A stretch of DNA of 64,000 bases from Bacteroidia bacterium Ga0077558 (lineage in GTDB: Bacteria; Bacteroidota; Bacteroidia; Chitinophagales; Chitinophagaceae), in assembly GCA_001464625.1 (NCBI GenBank), contig LNFJ01000016.1:42477-106476 (forward strand). The letters are read 5' to 3'. Below the pieces are notes generated by a model. The model worked only from the letters and a program-made list of their open reading frames with translations, was not told the DNA's origin and ran no database searches. Every line of letters starts with the position of its first letter. Position 1 is the stretch's first letter. Positions 35,502 to 42,306 of the stretch are shown here, piece by piece. A program made the translations under genes and the position numbers.

Positions 35502-36248
35502 CTATTCAGATTTTCCGTGTTCAAGTATTGTTCGTATTGCATTCGCAATTATTACCAAACCATATGTGTCGGGCTGGTTTTTAACATGGGACGTAACTAA
35601 TCGCAGGGGAGTATAAAATTTATCTTCCTCTGTTGGGCCAAAGTAACCTACTAATACTACCTTATTTTTTAGGGCTTCGGGGTCAACATTTCCACCGAAA
35701 TCAGAACCATTGATAAATAAGAACTGCTCTGCACTGCGGGTATATTTTATCTGAACAGACTGATTTATTTTAATATTATGTTTGAATCCAGGTTTCCAAT
35801 GCTTCACAATAGTTAACGGAAAGGATTCATAAATTTCGTTACCCTCTTTTACAAGTGGGGTGAACCGGGTTACGAGATCGTTTCTATATTCAAATTTTGT
35901 GAGACCAATGCCAGATACATGTTCGTAAAATTTTTTAGCCCCAAATAAAGATTTACCTAATGAATCGTACCAGTAAATTAAAACATCGTTTTTAATAATC
36001 TTAAATGCATTGTATAATACAGAATCCTGTTTTGCATCTTTTTCTTTGTCAAACATAACATTGACAGCAATTACTGCCGGCTTTAAACTATCTATTTGTA
36101 GCAATAAATTACCAATGAAAGCCCTGTTTCCTTCTTCTATGTTTACAAAAACAATATCAGGGTCTCCGCCTTTAATAAGCTCAACGGCTGGAACTTCGTC
36201 TTGTCCACAGGCAAAAGGGAAAAAGAAGAGGATGATTAATTTTTTCAT
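35502..36248 (-). CDS. Stand-alone CHASE2-like lipoprotein
   Basis: A 248-residue protein beginning MKKLIILFFFPFACGQ, a short lipoprotein signal with Cys-14. The mature part resembles the periplasmic sensor domain CHASE2: DIVFVNIEEGNRAFIGNLLL, IDSLKPAVIAVNVMF, LKNKVVLVGYFGPTEEDKFY, and QPDTYGLVIIANAIRTIL. In most proteins CHASE2 is fused to membrane helices and a kinase or cyclase domain; here it stands alone as a probable lipid-anchored protein, next to a membrane protein (34970..35500) that could relay the signal. Confidence 0.82.
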   Translation of the reverse strand: MKKLIILFFFPFACGQDEVPAVELIKGGDPDIVFVNIEEGNRAFIGNLLLQIDSLKPAVIAVNVMFDKEKDAKQDSVLYNAFKIIKNDVLIYWYDSLGKSLFGAKKFYEHVSGIGLTKFEYRNDLVTRFTPLVKEGNEIYESFPLTIVKHWKPGFKHNIKINQSVQIKYTRSAEQFLFINGSDFGGNVDPEALKNKVVLVGYFGPTEEDKFYTPLRLVTSHVKNQPDTYGLVIIANAIRTILEHGKSE

Positions 36249-36330
36249 ACTGCCAGTAAATTAATCTTTTATTTTTTATGCGGATAGGTAGCCAGAAATA
36301 GGAGAAAAAAGAATTATTAGTTATTTCGTT

Positions 36331-36363
36331 TATGTGGTTATTGGAAGAAAACACCAACCACTG
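36331..36363. repeat. Palindromic repeat (module C core) next to the RAYT gene
   Basis: GTGGTT ... AACCAC (36334..36361) around TTGGAAGAAAACACC, the same core as GTGGTTGGTGGAAGAAAACA at 40425. It starts 8 bases past the RAYT stop codon, the position where RAYT genes usually carry their cognate REP sequence. Confidence 0.82.
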
Positions 36364-36371
36364 GTCTTTAG

Positions 36372-36890
36372 TTAATCCCGGTAATGAGTAAGAAATCCCC
36401 AATTATCAATACCTGTTTCATAAAAAAGGGCTGATGAATATTTATATTCTTCCGAAAGTATACACATTCCTGCTTTTACAGGGTTCCAATGAATGTAATC
36501 CAGCTTTTGTAAAAAGACAGGATGATTTCTCAGCTCTATACTTAATGCGTTCCTCTCCCAGAACTGGTATTCCCTGTCTTTCGCAGCCACTTTGAAATGA
36601 GCCAGCACTTCCGGATGAAATTGCTGTAAATCTTTCTTTATCCGCTGTGCTGTATATTTTAAAAAATCCCTTTGTACTGCTTCGGGGTCATTATTCGGCA
36701 TCATTTGCCAAATAAGATGAATATGATTTTCCATTATTACGAATGCAAAAATCTTTGCTCTTTTATTATTTACTAAAAATCGCAGACTGCTTATTACTAT
36801 GTCCTTGTATTTGTCGGGTTGTAAAAGCTTCTTCCACCCGAGGTTGGTGGCGGTAAAAAACTGTGGATACTCTGTAATAATAGCAGCCAT
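36372..36890 (-). CDS. REP-associated tyrosine transposase (RAYT, Y1_Tnp/IS200-like)
   Basis: A 172-residue protein of the Y1/HUH transposase superfamily. The HUH motif is His-56 and His-58 in VIMENHIHLIW; a candidate catalytic tyrosine is Tyr-79 in RDFLKYTAQRI. The C-terminal part WNPVKAGMCILSEEYKYSSA is the RAYT hallmark (NPV(R/K)AG ... Y.(W/Y)SSA). RAYTs are single-copy domesticated relatives of IS200 transposases that nick and move short palindromic REP sequences. A palindromic repeat copy lies 8 bases after its stop codon, and many related copies are scattered from 19 to 42 kb. No insertion-sequence ends were seen, so it is not an ordinary IS. Confidence 0.9.
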   Translation of the reverse strand: MAAIITEYPQFFTATNLGWKKLLQPDKYKDIVISSLRFLVNNKRAKIFAFVIMENHIHLIWQMMPNNDPEAVQRDFLKYTAQRIKKDLQQFHPEVLAHFKVAAKDREYQFWERNALSIELRNHPVFLQKLDYIHWNPVKAGMCILSEEYKYSSALFYETGIDNWGFLTHYRD

Positions 36891-36900
36891 AGATGAAGAG

Positions 36901-37171
36901 AACTAAGATATGATTTTCCTATAGTTCTTGCTTTTATTGGTCTTGCCAACCGTTGAGCGGCCTTTGTTGTGTGTTGTGTGATGGGTTTTGTGCGATAGCA
37001 AAAACACCAACAAACGAATTGAGGACACCCAACTGCTGAGATATAGTTGAAAAGAATTAAGATAAGAGTTTCCTATAGTGCTGTTGCTGGTGTCTTTGCC
37101 CGGCTGCTATGCCCCCACTCAACACACAGCAACGGCGTGGTGCTTTCTTTGGGAACACCAACAGCGGCGAA
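36901..37171. repeat. Dispersed repeat, two module G copies and module C right end
   Basis: Two related starts, AACTAAGATATGATTTTCCT (36901) and AATTAAGATAAGAGTTTCCT (near 37047), each followed by ATAGT(T/G)CT. After the second come TGTCTTTGCC, CACACAGCAACGGCGTGGTG and TTGGGAACACCAACAGCGGC. It fills the whole gap upstream of the RAYT gene, so repeats flank the transposase on both sides. Confidence 0.75.
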
Positions 37172-37185
37172 AAAAACGTTACAGC

Positions 37186-37767
37186 TTACTTAGTTTCAGC
37201 AAAGTACCATTTTTGGAAATCTGTACCATATAAGGTTGTTTGAATGGGACGCAATTTGTTTAAATTACCCGGGACCCATCCGTTGGAGCTAAAATCGCTG
37301 ATGGTCTTTCCGCTATCATAAGAAACGATATAAAAATATTTCCCTTCGCCTGTCCATACTAAATAAAAAAACTGGTTTGGAACGGCATTGAATGCATACC
37401 CAATAATTTCTGCATCCTGGTCTCTCCCATTTGGAACATCTAATGCTATGTTCCTGATTGGATTGGCACAGGTGATGGAGTAATATTCCAGGTCCCTGTC
37501 CTCGGTTCTTTTAGAAAATTTAGAAAATTTCCATGTCGCTTCTTTAGTTCCTTTGTATTTGCCAGTATCTTTTACAACTCCAAGGCGATAACCAATCTCG
37601 TGACTAAGCGTTAATTTATTTTCATAGGTTTTGAAAACTTCCCCAATCCAGAGCTTATTCCCGGTAGCTTTATTGAAAATTTGATAGCTCTTATTTAAGT
37701 CCGGGTATGTTTGGCCAAATAAACGCATTGAAAATAATACGAAAAGTATAGGTAATGAATGTCTCAT
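37186..37767 (-). CDS. Secreted RICIN-like beta-trefoil protein (copy 2)
   Basis: The Met at 37767 begins a signal peptide (MRHSLPILFVLFSMRLFGQ), so the 12 upstream residues are not used; 193 residues remain. The mature part resembles a ricin-type beta-trefoil: YQIFNKATGNKLWIGE, ATWKFSKFSKR, IALDVPNGRDQDAEIIGY, NQFFYLVWTGEGKYFYIVSY and FQKWYFAE (the Q-x-W motif). It probably binds carbohydrate in the periplasm or outside. It follows a paralogue on the same strand with a 28-base gap. Confidence 0.78.
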   Translation of the reverse strand: MRHSLPILFVLFSMRLFGQTYPDLNKSYQIFNKATGNKLWIGEVFKTYENKLTLSHEIGYRLGVVKDTGKYKGTKEATWKFSKFSKRTEDRDLEYYSITCANPIRNIALDVPNGRDQDAEIIGYAFNAVPNQFFYLVWTGEGKYFYIVSYDSGKTISDFSSNGWVPGNLNKLRPIQTTLYGTDFQKWYFAETK

Positions 37768-37795
37768 AAAAGTGTTTTTATAATGTAGGTTACTA

Positions 37796-38356
37796 TTAAT
37801 CATTCGGTTTGGTCATTGGGATAAACATCCATTTTTGAGCATCGGTGCCATTAAGTTTTTGTTGTTGAAGATAGTTGTGAATTGGTTTGTTGCCCTGGTC
37901 TCTAATTTCTTTTTTTTCCTTTAACCCATCCAGCACATAACCGTTATCCATCGAAACAATGAAGAAAGAATTTCCGTTATCTACCAATTTAAAATACTGG
38001 TTGATAACGTTTTTAACGGTATGGCAAATTAGTTTTGCTGCAGTAGCGTCGGTCCCGTGCGGTATATCTATACAACAATTATAGTACGGGTTGTAAATCA
38101 TATAAGTCGGGCTGTTCGGGAATTGAAGTTTATTCACTTTAATAAATTTCCACCCAGCCTGGTCGTAACGGATTTTATGACGCTCCTTTGAATCTATCGC
38201 ATCAGGTAAATCAGGCTTTGTTTCAAGGGTTTGGCCATATAATATCTCTTTGGTGTCCATGTTCCTTATTTTATAAACTTTATTCTCATCAATGGTAACT
38301 TGCCCGGATAGAGAACAGGAATAGGCTATCAACAGCATTACAAATGCAGATTTCAT
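37796..38356 (-). CDS. Secreted RICIN-like beta-trefoil protein (copy 1)
   Basis: A 186-residue paralogue of the gene that follows it, with a signal peptide (cleavage near SLSGQ). Matching elements are VYKIRNMDTKEILYGQ, AGWKFIKV, CCIDIPHGTDATAAKLICH, NQYFKLVDNGNSFFIVSMDN and AQKWMFIPM. The tandem arrangement points to local duplication; identity is modest, so the duplication is old. Confidence 0.78.
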   Translation of the reverse strand: MKSAFVMLLIAYSCSLSGQVTIDENKVYKIRNMDTKEILYGQTLETKPDLPDAIDSKERHKIRYDQAGWKFIKVNKLQFPNSPTYMIYNPYYNCCIDIPHGTDATAAKLICHTVKNVINQYFKLVDNGNSFFIVSMDNGYVLDGLKEKKEIRDQGNKPIHNYLQQQKLNGTDAQKWMFIPMTKPND

Positions 38357-38554
38357 GAAGATTGTTTTAGATGCGTGTAAGGGATAATTCTGTTAAAACC
38401 GGCAATTAAAATTTGCAGAGATGGTATTGCTTTTTTTATTGGTATAAGCAATTTGAATATAAAACAGTTAGTTCGCAAAAGCTTAGTAGCCAGGTTTGAA
38501 TGGTTATCTGTAATATAGCGATTTTATTTATTATAGAAAATTTCGGACATATTT

Positions 38555-38890
38555 ACGCCGTGGTCGGTGTTTTTCCCCTGTTATCCTTAGTCAGTCTGGA
38601 AATACTGCTTAATAATAAATAAAGTTGAATGGTTGTCCATCGTTTGCAACGATGGACTGAAAATATTCTTTTTTACAAAAACATCACATCCAGTAACCCG
38701 CATTTCTTGATTCCCAGACGAGTGTCAGATGGCTTAGTGTGTTGGCTTTGTAGCACTCGCCGTACTACCGGGTTGTATTACAGATTAACGCCGGGTCCCT
38801 GCCTGCAGGCAGGCACTCCACACACAAGGCCGGGCTGTGAGACATCTGCTACAAAGAAATAAAGCTGGAAGACTCAGCAGGGAAAAGAAG
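38555..38890. repeat. Dispersed repeat, modules A, E and D in a row
   Basis: Order: ACGCCGTGGTCGGTG; CCCCTGTTATCCTTAGTCAG (also near 30361); CTGCTTAATAATAAATAAAG and TGAATGGTTGTCCATCG with hairpin CCATCGTTTGCAACGATGG; GTGTGTTGGCTTTG; ACGCCGGGTCCCTGCCTGCA; CATCTGCTACAAAGAAATAA and AGCTGGAAGACTCAGCAGGG. It accounts for most of the 38357..38893 gap. Confidence 0.88.
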
Positions 38891-38893
38891 TTA

Positions 38894-39244
38894 TTATTTC
38901 TTCAGTGCATAGTAGGTCCAGGCAGCTCCTAACAAATCAACCACGCCGATACCAATTAGAATAGGAGGTACAAACTTTAATAATACAAAAGCGGTAAACG
39001 CAATAAATACAAAAATGCGGGTGGGCACTGTCAGCTTAAAAAAAGAAACATTATTCTGAACGCCGGTGCGGTGATAATAAAAGCCCAAAGTAAAAGCAAG
39101 TACACCAACAATACGAATCCATACTTCATTTGTTTCAGGCAATTGCAGGGTTTGCAGGAACATATTGGGAACCGCTATCAATGTTAACCCGACTATATAC
39201 AGGTAAAATCCAAAATAGCAAACGGAACGGGCAGCTGCTGTCAT
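38894..39244 (-). CDS. Hypothetical four-helix membrane protein
   Basis: A 116-residue protein with four hydrophobic helices (about 8-28, 42-58, 73-90, 94-112) and little outside them. The core LPETNEVWIRIVGVLAFTLG is well ordered, as in small conserved Bacteroidota membrane proteins. Function unknown. Flanked on both sides by dispersed repeats. Confidence 0.75.
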   Translation of the reverse strand: MTAAARSVCYFGFYLYIVGLTLIAVPNMFLQTLQLPETNEVWIRIVGVLAFTLGFYYHRTGVQNNVSFFKLTVPTRIFVFIAFTAFVLLKFVPPILIGIGVVDLLGAAWTYYALKK

Positions 39245-39312
39245 GTTGGTTGGTTTTATGCTTAAATATATTTACTTTTTATTTGCCAACATCTCCTGAG
39301 TTGAAAAGGCAG

Positions 39313-39409
39313 TAGAACCATTCAACTTTTATTTATTTTTTGAATACTACGGACAACCGGGACATCGGCTACGAAGCTATAAAGTTGAAAGACCCGGCAT
39401 GGAAGAAGG
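39313..39409. repeat. Dispersed repeat, modules B and D
   Basis: AACCATTCAAC, TTTTTTGAATACTACGGACA, ACATCGGCTACGAAGCTATA and AGTTGAAAGACCCGGCATGG, in the same order as the copy at 40121..40238. Confidence 0.82.
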
Positions 39410-39427
39410 GCTGTTTAATTTTAATGA

Positions 39428-39461
39428 TCCTGTTGCGTGGAGACACGCAACAGGATTTTTT
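39428..39461. terminator. Strong GAGA-loop hairpin with T tract on the + side
   Basis: A perfect 12-bp stem (TCCTGTTGCGTG with CACGCAACAGGA) closes a GAGA tetraloop and is followed by six T on the plus strand. It begins 2 bases past the stop of the minus-strand gene at 39463, but the T tract is on the other side and no plus-strand gene ends here. A closely similar hairpin is at 40307..40326. Confidence 0.6.
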
Positions 39462-39462
39462 C

Positions 39463-39981
39463 TTATTGCAAAACAGTACCAGTTCGTTCTTCCTTAATGG
39501 TATATCCTGAAACTAATATCGAACGATTAGAACTTCCACCTATCTGGAATGTAAATGTTTCCCCGTTTTTAATTACAATATTTATTGCTCCGGAATATGT
39601 ATTGTTAGAGCAATTATTTGATGCTGTTGGCAAACAAATTTGGTATTTGCCTTTTGTGTTTGATAGTTCAATTGTATATGCTGAGATACCAGTAGCTAAT
39701 AAGTACTCAATTACTTTTGTTTCACCGGGGTCGCTTTTGATAAGTAATTTCGTTATACCACCTCCCTCTAACGATTGCTCCATAAAAGGAATTTTAGTTT
39801 GACCGGTGGGTGTGGGGTTCATCAATTTTACGGGTACTGGTTGTGCTTCCGTATTGGTATTTTTTACAGGCACTGGTTTTGATTCCGGGTTTTCTACAAT
39901 CAATACACTTTGGGAAAAGGCCTCATTGGTGATACCGAGCATGGCTAAAGCAATGCAGAGTTGAAATAATTTTTTTTTCAT
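39463..39981 (-). CDS. Hypothetical secreted protein
   Basis: The Met at 39981 precedes a signal peptide (MKKKLFQLCIALAMLGITNE, cleavage after AFSQ), giving 172 residues; the frame extends 15 codons further up without need. The mature part has a Pro/Val-rich linker with repeated PVPVK motifs (about 32-55) and a beta-rich C-terminal domain of about 110 residues (KLLIKSDPGETKVIEYLLAT, FTFQIGGSSNRSILVSGY). No family recognised. Confidence 0.72.
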   Translation of the reverse strand: MKKKLFQLCIALAMLGITNEAFSQSVLIVENPESKPVPVKNTNTEAQPVPVKLMNPTPTGQTKIPFMEQSLEGGGITKLLIKSDPGETKVIEYLLATGISAYTIELSNTKGKYQICLPTASNNCSNNTYSGAINIVIKNGETFTFQIGGSSNRSILVSGYTIKEERTGTVLQ

Positions 39982-40120
39982 ACATTTTTTTTGGTGGTTA
40001 AAAAATAGCGTTTGGTGGTATTGCAATTTTATGGTTTTGTTTATTCCTACACAATAACCCTTTAGGGGTATTTTTTTGCGGGGTAATTGATTGGAAAGAA
40101 AAATGTGAGTTCAATTAAAC

Positions 40121-40238
40121 TGATGGTTAATCGCTGACTAACCACAACCATTCAGCATTTTTTTATTTTTGGAACACTACGGACAACGGGGACACGGCTA
40201 CGAAACTATAAAGTTGGAAAACTCTGCAGGAAAGAAGG
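40121..40238. repeat. Dispersed repeat, modules B and D (well preserved)
   Basis: TGATGGTTAATCGCTGACTA, ACCACAACCATTCAGCATTT, GGAACACTACGGACAACGGG, ACACGGCTACGAAACTATAA and AGTTGGAAAACTCTGCAGGA. A good reference copy for the B-D join. Confidence 0.88.
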
Positions 40239-40244
40239 AATGCA

Positions 40245-40326
40245 ATGATGTGTGTCTCCACGCATCATTTCTCATTATGGTTAAACTGTTTAATTTTAAT
40301 GATTCCGTTGCGTGGAGACACGCAAC
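40245..40326. repeat. Pair of GTG-tetraloop-CAC hairpins (module F)
   Basis: Hairpin 1 (40245..40268) pairs ATGATGTGTG with CACGCATCAT around a TCTC loop. Hairpin 2 (40307..40326) pairs GTTGCGTG with CACGCAAC around GAGA. The stretch ACTGTTTAATTTTAATGAT before hairpin 2 also precedes the hairpin at 39428..39461. Confidence 0.75.
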
Positions 40327-40327
40327 T

Positions 40328-40409
40328 GGGCATTTTATTTTTTTTGCAGACACGAACCAAGGCGAAGCATCGGGGCATTTTATTTTTGCGGACACGAACC
40401 AAGGCGAAG
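40328..40409. repeat. Tandem duplication of a 38-44 base unit
   Basis: Two head-to-tail units, 40328..40371 and 40372..40409, share GGGCATTTTATTTTT, GACACGAACCAAGGCGAAG. They differ mainly by the length of the T run. Confidence 0.85.
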
Positions 40410-40490
40410 AGTCTTATAATTTATGTGGTTGGTGGAAGAAAACACCAACCACGGCGTGTTATTTTTTGGGGAACACCTGCCAGGGCGGAA
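40410..40490. repeat. Dispersed palindromic repeat, module C (best-preserved copy)
   Basis: AGTCTTATAATTTATGTGGT, the perfect 10-bp inverted repeat GTGGTTGGTG/CACCAACCAC (40425..40452) with loop GAAGAAAA, then GGCGTGTTATTTTTTGGGGA, ACACCTGCCAGGGCGGAA. It ends 10 bases from the stop codon of the gene at 40501. Confidence 0.88.
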
Positions 40491-40500
40491 CACATGAAGT

Positions 40501-41253
40501 TTATATAAATAAAAGGACTTCCCCCGAAATAATATTTTTATCTACAGCTGCTTTTATAGTACTGCGAATTTCTTCACTTGGTTTACTTAATATTTTTTCA
40601 ATATCATTTGGGAAGCCTTCACGAAGTAAGCCATAATATAATTGAGCGATTAGTTTATTTGGAATATTTCTATATTGCTGAAATAGAGGATGGTTGTCTG
40701 ATATTTTATCCAGTTTATGTGCAGTTAATAATTTTCGAATATTGTTTTTTTCTTGATTCGTTTCTCCTGCAAGAAAGTCAATGTCATTATTCGAATATGA
40801 ATCGGAAAGGGAAAGCTGACTGGATTTTATGATAGGGCTAATAATATTTAATAATTCATAATATTCATTAAAAGGTTTTATTTCGGTGTTGCCTATTTTG
40901 AGATTTAGGGTGTCATTTTTTTTAACATTAAACTTAATTGGGGACGTTTCAATTAGTTTGTTATCACTGTCAAATATTTTAATAAAAACATCAGGCTGTC
41001 TATCTGCCGCATCTGCAGTATGTTCAAAATCGAATGTTACAGAGTAAACCCCAATTTTATTGACCGAGAATGTGCCTAATAGTACTTCAGTTCTCAGGTT
41101 TTTTTCAAAAAGTTTTACAAGAATGTTATTTAAAGGTAAATTGAATTTATCATAAATCTGCCCAACCACATTATATTTAGGCATGGGGACTTGGCCTTGT
41201 ACTGACAGGTTAATAACAAAAATAAAAATGCTGAGCAGTTTAAACCGGTTCAT
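40501..41253 (-). CDS. Secreted protein resembling the N-terminal region of large Tc/neuraminidase-like proteins
   Basis: A 250-residue protein with a signal peptide (cleavage near LSVQGQ). Residues about 27-120 look like a transthyretin/carboxypeptidase-regulatory fold (YNVVGQIYDKFNLPLNNILV, SVNKIGVYSVTFDFEH). The second half contains SYSNNDIDFLAGETNQEKNN, IAQLYYGLLREGFPNDIEKI and KAAVDKNIIS, phrases I associate with the region after that fold in large Tc toxin A/neuraminidase-like proteins. Here only about 250 residues are present, and the stop codon lies right beside a dispersed repeat, so it may be a truncated remnant or a small stand-alone version. The relation is from memory, not a search. 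Confidence 0.65.
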   Translation of the reverse strand: MNRFKLLSIFIFVINLSVQGQVPMPKYNVVGQIYDKFNLPLNNILVKLFEKNLRTEVLLGTFSVNKIGVYSVTFDFEHTADAADRQPDVFIKIFDSDNKLIETSPIKFNVKKNDTLNLKIGNTEIKPFNEYYELLNIISPIIKSSQLSLSDSYSNNDIDFLAGETNQEKNNIRKLLTAHKLDKISDNHPLFQQYRNIPNKLIAQLYYGLLREGFPNDIEKILSKPSEEIRSTIKAAVDKNIISGEVLLFI

Positions 41254-41340
41254 AAAATTTTACTTTGAATGTTACTGAAATAAATGTAAAGGGTTAATTT
41301 TTTTGTACATTAAATATGGTTATCATTTATAGTAGTTATT

Positions 41341-41874
41341 TTATGATTTATGTCCTTGTTCAATAACCTCTAACATATTTTGTATTCGCCTTTCCGCTTC
41401 TACTTTTGTAATGCCGTTGTAATAATCTTTTACAAATGGATGGTCGAAATCTTCAAAGGGAACAATTTCTGGCCGTTGATTTCCTGTTCTTGTAAAAACC
41501 GTTGTTGGGATGCTGTCTTCAAAATCATAATCGGGTAAATCATTACATAGCCAGCCAAAATACTTTGCTTCGTGGTTTTCGTTGTTGTAGTTAGCTGAGT
41601 AATCCTGGTAGCTTTTATCGCTTAGGGAAACCCAAAGGCCGTATTCCAAATCTTCGCAATGGTCAATTACTTTTTGCGTTAAAGTGCAGCGGATGAATTT
41701 ATCTGTTTGGTCAGGATGTTTGATAGTACAAAAATCTCCGGTAAGTGTGCCAATACTTTGTTGTTCTTCTTCTGGCAGGTTATTATAATTAGCAGGAGAG
41801 GAGTAGGCCAATGCTGGCCATTCTGTATGTTCTTTGCCACAGCAGGTGCAGGTATATTTTGGTAATGCTGGCAT
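41341..41874 (-). CDS. DUF2199 family protein
   Basis: A 177-residue soluble protein with the DUF2199 pattern: an N-terminal Cys cluster (YTCTCCGKEHTEWPALAY), LTGDFCTIKH, FIRCTL, LEYGLWVSLSDKSYQDY, KYFGWLCNDLPDY and RPEIVPFEDFDHPF. The clustered cysteines could bind zinc. Family function is unknown. Confidence 0.88.
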   Translation of the reverse strand: MPALPKYTCTCCGKEHTEWPALAYSSPANYNNLPEEEQQSIGTLTGDFCTIKHPDQTDKFIRCTLTQKVIDHCEDLEYGLWVSLSDKSYQDYSANYNNENHEAKYFGWLCNDLPDYDFEDSIPTTVFTRTGNQRPEIVPFEDFDHPFVKDYYNGITKVEAERRIQNMLEVIEQGHKS

Positions 41875-41925
41875 TGGTTAAATATACTGCACTCTGTTGA
41901 AAAATTCAATTAGGGGAAAGATGAC

Positions 41926-42006
41926 AGCCCGAAAGGGCTGATGGTTAGTTGCAAACGAAGCGTAACCATTCAGCTTTTTTATTTTTGGAACACTACGGAC
42001 AACGGG
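41926..42006. repeat. Dispersed repeat, module B with AGCCC/GGGCT hairpin
   Basis: Starts with AGCCCGAAAGGGCT, then TGATGGTTAGTTGCAAACGA, TAACCATTCAGC, GGAACACTACGGACAACGGG. It is the last clear copy on the right; none were found beyond 42.1 kb. Confidence 0.85.
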
Positions 42007-42306
42007 GCAAAGCCATTCTTCTGTTATCTAACGTAACTATTTTGTGAACAATCTTTGGATATTTCTGAGGGTTAAGAGCCGTCATATCATCACCGTTTGA
42101 ATGTCTAATTTATGTGATATGATTAAAGTCTAAACCGGGCCACGGTTTCCAATTTTACGGCAAGATTAAAATCATTATTTGGTTGTGGTCTAACAGTTGA
42201 GCAACCCAAAGTAACCATAAATAACAAAACGAAATCATTGCTTCAGAAACTTGTTTATCTTAATTTCTATTTTTTGTTAAGTATCTATTTCTATTTATAA
42301 CTAATA
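42007..42306. other. Gene-free stretch
   Basis: No frame, repeat or hairpin that I can support; AT-rich sequence between the last dispersed repeat and the stop of the next gene. Confidence 0.3.

Noticed and set aside
36372..36890. Ordinary IS200/IS605 insertion sequence
   Set aside because: The protein is RAYT-like, there is no TnpB gene, and no element ends with a target site were found.
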